From positions 1 through 64,000 of the forward strand of contig NZ_QKWJ01000028.1 in assembly GCF_003353055.1 (NCBI RefSeq): a stretch of DNA of 64,000 nucleotides, written 5' to 3'. Source of the DNA: Cupriavidus lacunae. Lineage in GTDB: Bacteria; Pseudomonadota; Gammaproteobacteria; Burkholderiales; Burkholderiaceae. Position numbers and translations under genes: made by a program. Of the stretch, positions 59,184-64,000 are shown in pieces. Each line of letters starts with the position of its first letter. Position 1 is the stretch's first letter. Below the pieces are notes generated by a model, which saw only the letters and a program-made list of their open reading frames with translations, did not search any database and was not told where the DNA came from.

Positions 59184-60317
59184 ATGGCAAAGCACCCCGT
59201 CGTCGTTTATGGCGCAAGCGGTTACACCGGCATGTTGATCATGGACTGGCTGATCGACCAGAACATCCCGTTCACCGCCGTGGCGCGCAACGCAGGCCGG
59301 ACCAGGGAAATGATGGCGCAGCGCGTCGTGCGGCTTGAATCGGCCAACTACGAGATCATCGAAGCGGAACACAACGTGGATGCGCTCGTGAATGCGTTCC
59401 GAGGCGCGAAGGTCGTCTGCAACACCGTCGGGCCGTTCTTCAATTTCGGCCTGGTTGCGGTGGAAGCGGCGCTCAAGGCCGGTTGCCACTACCTCGACAC
59501 TACCGGTGAGCAACATTTCATTCGCCAGGTGCGCGACCAGTTTGGCGAGCTGTACCGTCAAGCTGGCCTGCTGTTGTCGCCGTCGAACGCGTACATGTAC
59601 ACGTTTGCTGAGATCGCTGCGGAGCTGGCGCTCGAAACGCCGGGGGTCGATGCGATCGAGACGGCAACCTTGACCCGCGGCCCGCGCGGTGCCGGCGCCG
59701 GTGTCAGCGTCGGCTCCACGGCCACCATCTTCGAAGGCTATCGCCAGGAATCCTGCTATCTGTGGGAAAAGGCGCTGGTGCCGCATGAAAAGCAGGCCTC
59801 CTTCAACGTGGCGTCTCCCGATTTCCTGCAGCCGGTGTTCGCGCTGCCGTGGGGCGGCACGTCGCTGCCGGTGTACTTCGAGCACGATCCTCGCGTGCGC
59901 AGCTGTATCTCGTGCGTAGGTTTCTACGACAACAACGCGATGCAAATGGTGCACGGGCTCGGCCAGAAGTGGGATGCGGAGTATGCGCATCTGCCGCGTG
60001 AACAGCAGGATGCGGTGCTCAAGCAGCTCGTCGACTCTGTGACCCCGTCGATGCCGCCGCGCGAGCGCACGTCGCTGCATCGCACTGTTGACTTCGCCAT
60101 CGGCCGTGGCCAGCTTGCCTCGGTGCGCGCGACGCTGCACGGCATTACGCCGTACATCGCCACCGGCGCCATTCAGGCTGCCGGCGCCATCAAGCTCATT
60201 GACGGCGATGCAGCCAAGGTCGGCTTTGCATCCGGCTCGAAAGCGTTCGGACACCGCTACCTGCTCGGCTTCCTGGAGCAACGTGGCTTGGCGCGCGCCA
60301 CGATCTCGCAGCTGTAA
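59184..60317 (+). CDS. Saccharopine-dehydrogenase-like NAD(P)-binding protein
   Basis: A 377-residue protein with an N-terminal Rossmann motif VVYGASGYTGMLIMDWL, VVCNTVGPFFNFG and YLDTTGEQHFI, the pattern of the saccharopine dehydrogenase/trans-acting enoyl reductase family. It lacks the lysine-binding part of true saccharopine dehydrogenases, so it is more likely a reductase acting on a lipid-like or alicyclic substrate. The ribosome binding site is CAGGAGACAA. It opens a run of genes with acyl-CoA ligase and thiolase, in line with side-chain or ring beta-oxidation. Confidence 0.83.
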   Translation: MAKHPVVVYGASGYTGMLIMDWLIDQNIPFTAVARNAGRTREMMAQRVVRLESANYEIIEAEHNVDALVNAFRGAKVVCNTVGPFFNFGLVAVEAALKAGCHYLDTTGEQHFIRQVRDQFGELYRQAGLLLSPSNAYMYTFAEIAAELALETPGVDAIETATLTRGPRGAGAGVSVGSTATIFEGYRQESCYLWEKALVPHEKQASFNVASPDFLQPVFALPWGGTSLPVYFEHDPRVRSCISCVGFYDNNAMQMVHGLGQKWDAEYAHLPREQQDAVLKQLVDSVTPSMPPRERTSLHRTVDFAIGRGQLASVRATLHGITPYIATGAIQAAGAIKLIDGDAAKVGFASGSKAFGHRYLLGFLEQRGLARATISQL

Positions 60318-60328
60318 AAGCTAATGCC

Positions 60329-60357
60329 GTGCGGCCTGACAAAGCATCAGGCCGCAC
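60329..60357. terminator. Perfect 11-base-pair hairpin inside the operon
   Basis: GTGCGGCCTGA (60329-60339) pairs fully with TCAGGCCGCAC (60347-60357), 7-base loop, 11 bases after the stop of the saccharopine-dehydrogenase-like gene. No T-run follows. It may protect the upstream message from 3' exonucleases or lower read-through into the downstream genes. Confidence 0.6.
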
Positions 60358-60428
60358 AGGGCACACAGCGCAGCACGCCTCGGACACTGTGGGGCGGTGC
60401 TGAAAGTCACTTGAAGAAGGAGTTCGCT

Positions 60429-60689
60429 ATGCGACTCAAGCACATTGGCATTGCCGCAGTGATCGTGGCGGGCGGGCTGGCATCAGGCGAGCCGGGGACG
60501 CAGACCAGCGGTATCGGCACGTCCGAGCTGGCCGCTCAGGATTCACGCACAGACGCCGGCACCGATGACGCTGGCTCACGCCGCTTCGACCCTTATACGC
60601 AAGGCCACCGCGCGGGGCGGTTCGACCCCTACACGGATGGCATGGGCCGCCCCGGCACTGACCTGGTATGGCTTCAAAGGAACACTTAA
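60429..60689 (+). CDS. Small exported protein with RFDPYT repeats
   Basis: An 86-residue protein. An N-terminal signal-like helix (HIGIAAVIVAGGLASGE) is followed by a polar, Gly/Asp/Ser-rich segment and two copies of RFDPYT (RRFDPYTQG and GRFDPYTDG) ten residues apart, then a GRPGTDLVWL end. I know of small exported proteins from Cupriavidus- and Comamonas-type bacteria with serial DPYT motifs but no assigned function. AAGGAG precedes the ATG. The acyl-CoA synthetase gene starts directly at its stop. Confidence 0.7.
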   Translation: MRLKHIGIAAVIVAGGLASGEPGTQTSGIGTSELAAQDSRTDAGTDDAGSRRFDPYTQGHRAGRFDPYTDGMGRPGTDLVWLQRNT

Positions 60690-62243
60690 ATGGCAATCAT
60701 TGATTTCTTCGACCGTGGGTGGCGCATCAACCCCCACGGCATCGCCTATATCCAGGGCGAGCGCAGCTTCTCGTTCCAGGAGATCGGTGAGCTCTCGTGC
60801 CGCGTCGCCAATGGACTGCTGGCTGCCGGGTTGGAAAAGGAAGCGAAGGCCGCGGTTTGGGCAGACAACGACGTGGTCGGCTGGGGCTGCGCGCTAGGCA
60901 TGTGGCGCGCCGGCATAGTGTACATCCCCGTCAATGGCCGCAACGCCCCGGCCGAGAACCAGTACGTGCTCAACGCCTTCGACTGCGAAGCGCTGTTCTT
61001 CACCCAGGCCTTCGCACCCATGCTCGAAGAACTTCGCTCCAGCCTGCCGATGGTCAAGCTGTGGGTGTGCATTGACGCTGAACTGTCGTGGGCGCCCTCG
61101 CTTGCCACATGGATCGCCGGCCAACCTTCGACCATGCCTTGCGTCGAGTACGACATGGATGACATCGTCACGCTGTCGGCCACCGGCGGCACGACGGGCG
61201 CGCCCAAGGGCGTCATGAACACGCATCGCGCGTTCCAAACTTACTTCGCGCAGTTCATGATCGCGTTCCCGTATGGCACGCAGCGCCCGGTCAACCTTGC
61301 CGCTGCGCCCATGACGCATACCGCGGGGATGATGTCGCTGCCGTGTACCGCGCGCGGGGGCACCGTGGTCGTGCTGCCGAAGCCCGATCCCGTGCTGTTG
61401 CTTGCCGCCATTGCCAAGCACCGCGTCACTGAATTTTTCCTACCGCCGACGGTCATCTACCGTCTGCTCGATATCCCCGGCATCGAACAGCAGGATTTCT
61501 CGTCGCTCAAGTACTTCCTTTACGGCGCCGCACCCATGTCGGTGGAAAAGCTCAAGCGCGCGATCGAGGTGTTTGGCCCGGTCATGGCGGGAGGCTATGG
61601 GCAGACCGAAGCCGCAGCATCGATCTCTAACATGACGCCGGCCGAGCATTTCGTCGACGGCAAGATTGCATCCGAGGAGCGGCTGTCTTCGGTGGGCCGT
61701 CCGAACCCGCTGATCCGCGTCGAGATCCTGAATGATCGCGGCGAGGTGCTGCCGCAAGGCGAGACCGGTGAAATCTGCGTGCGAGGTGACCTCATCATGA
61801 AGGGCTACTACAAGGCGCCCGACAAGACGGCGGAAACGATCGTCGACGGCTGGCTGCACACCGGCGACATCGGCCATCTCGATGCCGACGGCTACCTGCA
61901 TATCACCGACCGCAAGAAAGACATGATCATCAGCGGCGGCTTCAATGTGTACCCGAGCGAGGTCGAGCAAGTCATCTGGGCGCACCCCGCGGTGCAGGAC
62001 TGCGCGGTGATCGGGGTGCCCGATGATAAGTGGGGCGAAGCGGTGAAGGCGGTGGTGGAACTCAACGCGGGTCACACCGTGAGTGCTGAAGAACTCGTCG
62101 CGCTGTGCAAGGACAAGCTTGGCTCGGTCAAGGCGCCAAAAAGCGTGGATTTCGTGGCCGCGTTGCCGCGGAGCACGGTCGGCAAGGTGCTGAAGAAAGA
62201 CCTGCGTGAGCAGTACTGGCAAGGCCAGCAACGCAAAATCTGA
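60690..62243 (+). CDS. AMP-forming acyl-CoA synthetase
   Basis: A 517-residue ligase of the ANL superfamily. P-loop-like LSATGGTTGAPKGVM, A5 GGYGQTEAA, A7 GWLHTGDIG and A8 DRKKDMIISGGFNVYPSEVE are all in order, and the catalytic Lys is in PRSTVGKVLKK near the C-terminus. It would activate a carboxylic acid with ATP and CoA. The partner thiolase gene follows after 15 bases. The start codon directly follows the preceding stop with AAAGGAAC upstream. Confidence 0.92.
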   Translation: MAIIDFFDRGWRINPHGIAYIQGERSFSFQEIGELSCRVANGLLAAGLEKEAKAAVWADNDVVGWGCALGMWRAGIVYIPVNGRNAPAENQYVLNAFDCEALFFTQAFAPMLEELRSSLPMVKLWVCIDAELSWAPSLATWIAGQPSTMPCVEYDMDDIVTLSATGGTTGAPKGVMNTHRAFQTYFAQFMIAFPYGTQRPVNLAAAPMTHTAGMMSLPCTARGGTVVVLPKPDPVLLLAAIAKHRVTEFFLPPTVIYRLLDIPGIEQQDFSSLKYFLYGAAPMSVEKLKRAIEVFGPVMAGGYGQTEAAASISNMTPAEHFVDGKIASEERLSSVGRPNPLIRVEILNDRGEVLPQGETGEICVRGDLIMKGYYKAPDKTAETIVDGWLHTGDIGHLDADGYLHITDRKKDMIISGGFNVYPSEVEQVIWAHPAVQDCAVIGVPDDKWGEAVKAVVELNAGHTVSAEELVALCKDKLGSVKAPKSVDFVAALPRSTVGKVLKKDLREQYWQGQQRKI

Positions 62244-62258
62244 GACGAGCGATCAACG

Positions 62259-63500
62259 ATGAGCAACATCTACATTGCCGGTATCGCCATGACGGTGTTC
62301 GGCCGGCACCTCGAACGCAGCATCGATGACCTCGCAGGTGAAGCGCTGCGCGGTGCGCTGCAGGACGCCGGTTGCAACGCCGATGCGATTGGCGCGGCCT
62401 ACTACGCCGGCATTACCAACGGCCAGCTGCAGGGCCAACTGTCGATCCCGGGCCAGGTGGTGTTCAGCAAGATCGGGCTGGAGGGCATTCCGGTGTTCAA
62501 CGTCGAGAATGCCTGTGCCTCCGGTAGCACCGCCGTGCACCTGGCCGTGCAAAGCCTGAAAGCAGGCGCGTGCGACGTGGCGCTGGCCCTCGGCGCGGAA
62601 AAGATGAACGTACCGGACAAGGCGAAATCGTTCGCGCTGTTCGAGGGCGGGTGGGACGTGTCGCGTGTTGAGGACAACTTCGCCCACCTCATGAGGCTGG
62701 GCGAAGGCGTTGAGCCGCCACCAGGCTCGGAATCTGACCGGCCTTACAGCCGCTTCATGTCGGTCTACGCCGCGATGTGCCGTTATCACATGAAGACCTA
62801 CGGCACGACACAGCGTCAGATTGCCGCGGTGTCGGCAAAGAACCACGGGCACTCGGTACACAACCCGTTTTCGCAGTTCCGCAAACCGTTCACGGTCGAC
62901 GAGGTGCTCGCGGCCCCGCCGATCACCTATCCGATCACGTTGCCGATGTGCGCGCCGGTCACTGACGGTGCGGCTGCCGCAATCCTTTGCACCGAAGAGG
63001 GCCTGCGCCGCATCGGTGCCGAGCGCAGCCGTTGCATCAGGGTTGCAGCAAGCGTGATCCGCAGTTTCACGCATCGGCGCATCGACGAGCCGGAGAAGAA
63101 CATTGGCAGGCTGGCGGCGCTGCAGGCTTATGAGCAGGCAGGCCTAAGCCCCGAAGACATGAACGTTGCCGAAGTCCACGATGCCTCCGCCATGGGCGAG
63201 ATCATCCAGGCCGAAAACCTCGGGCTGGTGCCACTGGGCCAAGGTGGCCCCGCTGCCGAGCGAGGGGACTTCACGATCGGTGGACGCATCCCCATCAATC
63301 CGTCGGGCGGCCTCGAATCGAAAGGTCACCCCCTGGGCGCAACGGGCATCGGCCAGCTCTATGAACTGGTCACGCAACTGCGTGGGGAGGCCGGTGCACG
63401 CCAGGTGCTCGGCGCGCGGCATGCGATTCAGGAGAACGGTGGCGGCTTCCAGGGCATCGAAGAAGCCGCGCTGGCGGTGCACATCTTGAGCAAGGAATGA
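62259..63500 (+). CDS. Thiolase-family protein (SCP-x/lipid-transfer-type)
   Basis: A 413-residue thiolase-fold protein. The nucleophilic Cys lies in VENACASGSTAVHLA near residue 88 and the His in GLESKGHPLGATG near residue 352. The usual C-terminal CxG motif reads ENGGGFQG, so the second Cys is missing, as in SCP-x and other thiolase-like enzymes of sterol or terpenoid side-chain metabolism. It would split or form a C-C bond at an acyl-CoA. Co-transcribed with the acyl-CoA synthetase. Confidence 0.9.
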   Translation: MSNIYIAGIAMTVFGRHLERSIDDLAGEALRGALQDAGCNADAIGAAYYAGITNGQLQGQLSIPGQVVFSKIGLEGIPVFNVENACASGSTAVHLAVQSLKAGACDVALALGAEKMNVPDKAKSFALFEGGWDVSRVEDNFAHLMRLGEGVEPPPGSESDRPYSRFMSVYAAMCRYHMKTYGTTQRQIAAVSAKNHGHSVHNPFSQFRKPFTVDEVLAAPPITYPITLPMCAPVTDGAAAAILCTEEGLRRIGAERSRCIRVAASVIRSFTHRRIDEPEKNIGRLAALQAYEQAGLSPEDMNVAEVHDASAMGEIIQAENLGLVPLGQGGPAAERGDFTIGGRIPINPSGGLESKGHPLGATGIGQLYELVTQLRGEAGARQVLGARHAIQENGGGFQGIEEAALAVHILSKE

Positions 63501-63512
63501 GGGGACTTTGAA

Positions 63513-64000
63513 ATGACCAAGCGTCTCGATGGCACGCAGGAAGGGGAGACCGGGCACACCGGCATGACCCGGCGCATGTTCGTGAAAGGTGCCGCAGCCA
63601 CAGCGGTCGTGGTGCCCGCCATTGCGGCGATGCAAAGCCCAGGGGCGGAGCCGGGGGAGAACGCCAAGGAGACGGCCGACCTGGAAAAGTATCGCGCGCT
63701 GGGTGGATGGGTGGAAAAGCCCGATGACCTGCAGCCCGCGCTAGAGGGCGATGTCAGCTCGGACGTGGTAATTGTTGGCGCCGGCTTTGCGGGGCTTTCC
63801 GCTGCACTGGAGCTCGCCAGGCAGGGTGCGAAAGTGATCGTCCTTGAGCGTGAGTTTGCCGGCTTCGGCGCGAGCGGGCGCAACGCCGGCTACCTGGGCG
63901 GCGGCATCGCGCTCGAGTACGACCTGTTCCTCAAGGACGTCGGTAAGGCGCGCGCGAAGGAAATCGTTCGCTACTACGAAGATGCCGTCCCCTTCGTTGA
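63513..64000 (+). CDS. Tat-exported FAD-dependent oxidoreductase (DAO type), N-terminal part
   Basis: 162 residues are visible before the window ends. A Tat signal (MTRRMFVKGAAATAVVV) is followed by about 35 residues and an FAD Rossmann motif VVIVGAGFAGLSAALEL with VIVLEREFAGFGASGRN, typical of the DAO family. Its Tat signal parallels that of the amine oxidase at 52345, so the periplasm seems to be the site of two flavin oxidations in this cluster. The ATG at 63513 lies 12 bases after the thiolase stop. Substrate and C-terminus are outside the window. Confidence 0.88.
   Translation, partial: MTKRLDGTQEGETGHTGMTRRMFVKGAAATAVVVPAIAAMQSPGAEPGENAKETADLEKYRALGGWVEKPDDLQPALEGDVSSDVVIVGAGFAGLSAALELARQGAKVIVLEREFAGFGASGRNAGYLGGGIALEYDLFLKDVGKARAKEIVRYYEDAVPFV

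Noticed and set aside
1..64000. Search for CRISPR arrays, rRNA and tRNA genes
   Set aside because: No regularly spaced repeats and no cloverleaf or rRNA-like stretches were noticed by eye; short tRNA genes could have been missed.

Overview
The window is GC-rich, uses GGAGACA-type ribosome binding sites, and carries OmpC-type porins, Rieske oxygenases and GntR-FCD regulators in the style of Burkholderiales. The best guess is a Cupriavidus- or Ralstonia-like betaproteobacterium; no rRNA or tRNA gene was seen that could confirm this. The left edge cuts through the 3' end of an ISL3-type transposase gene.

Region 1 (about 0.2-3.7 kb, minus strand) holds a TRIC/UPF0126 membrane protein, an M20 amidohydrolase and a 14-TM-type MFS carrier. 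Region 2 (4.6-33.1 kb) is a large aromatic-catabolism cluster with three related GntR-FCD regulators, one at each end and one in the middle. Its minus-strand arm (5.3-13.0 kb) encodes a porin, a flavin reductase, a dienelactone hydrolase, three tandem RraA-type aldolases, a class III extradiol dioxygenase, a LigJ-type hydratase and a VanB-type reductase. Its plus-strand arm (13.3-32.4 kb) encodes a beta-propeller protein, an HsaA-type flavin monooxygenase, a Rieske oxygenase, two amidohydrolases, an MDR dehydrogenase, a second porin, an NTF2-like and a DoxX-like membrane protein, a second Rieske oxygenase, a KstD/fumarate-reductase-type flavoprotein, an MFS carrier, a muconate-cycloisomerase-like enzyme and three repeats of a [DoxX-like + tiny two-TM protein] pair. 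Together they suggest uptake, hydroxylation or demethylation, meta-cleavage, hydration and aldol cleavage of a substituted (methoxy)aromatic acid. The substrate cannot be read from the sequence.

Region 3 (33.2-39 kb) is a low-density accessory stretch with a truncated secreted-protein gene, a DUF3303 protein, several small hypothetical genes and a PIN-domain toxin-antitoxin pair. Region 4 (39-52 kb) is more ordinary: a hybrid histidine kinase with a REC-adenylate cyclase, an alpha/beta hydrolase with a Cys in the nucleophile elbow, an RND efflux operon divergent from its two-component system, and an M23 peptidase.

Region 5 (51.9-64 kb) looks like a second catabolic regulon: a Tat-exported flavin amine oxidase with its own dihaem cytochrome c, an EthD protein, a TetR regulator, two small unknown proteins, a regulator made of two fused TetR units, and an operon for a saccharopine-dehydrogenase-like enzyme, a small exported RFDPYT-repeat protein, an acyl-CoA synthetase, a thiolase and a Tat-exported flavoprotein that runs off the window. 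Several of its promoters share a dyad, GTCA-N3-TGAC followed by CTA, overlapping the -35 box. One copy faces a decayed cytochrome c fragment on the minus strand. The strongest candidates for undescribed biology are this regulon with its fused TetR and the triplicated DoxX/mini-protein modules.
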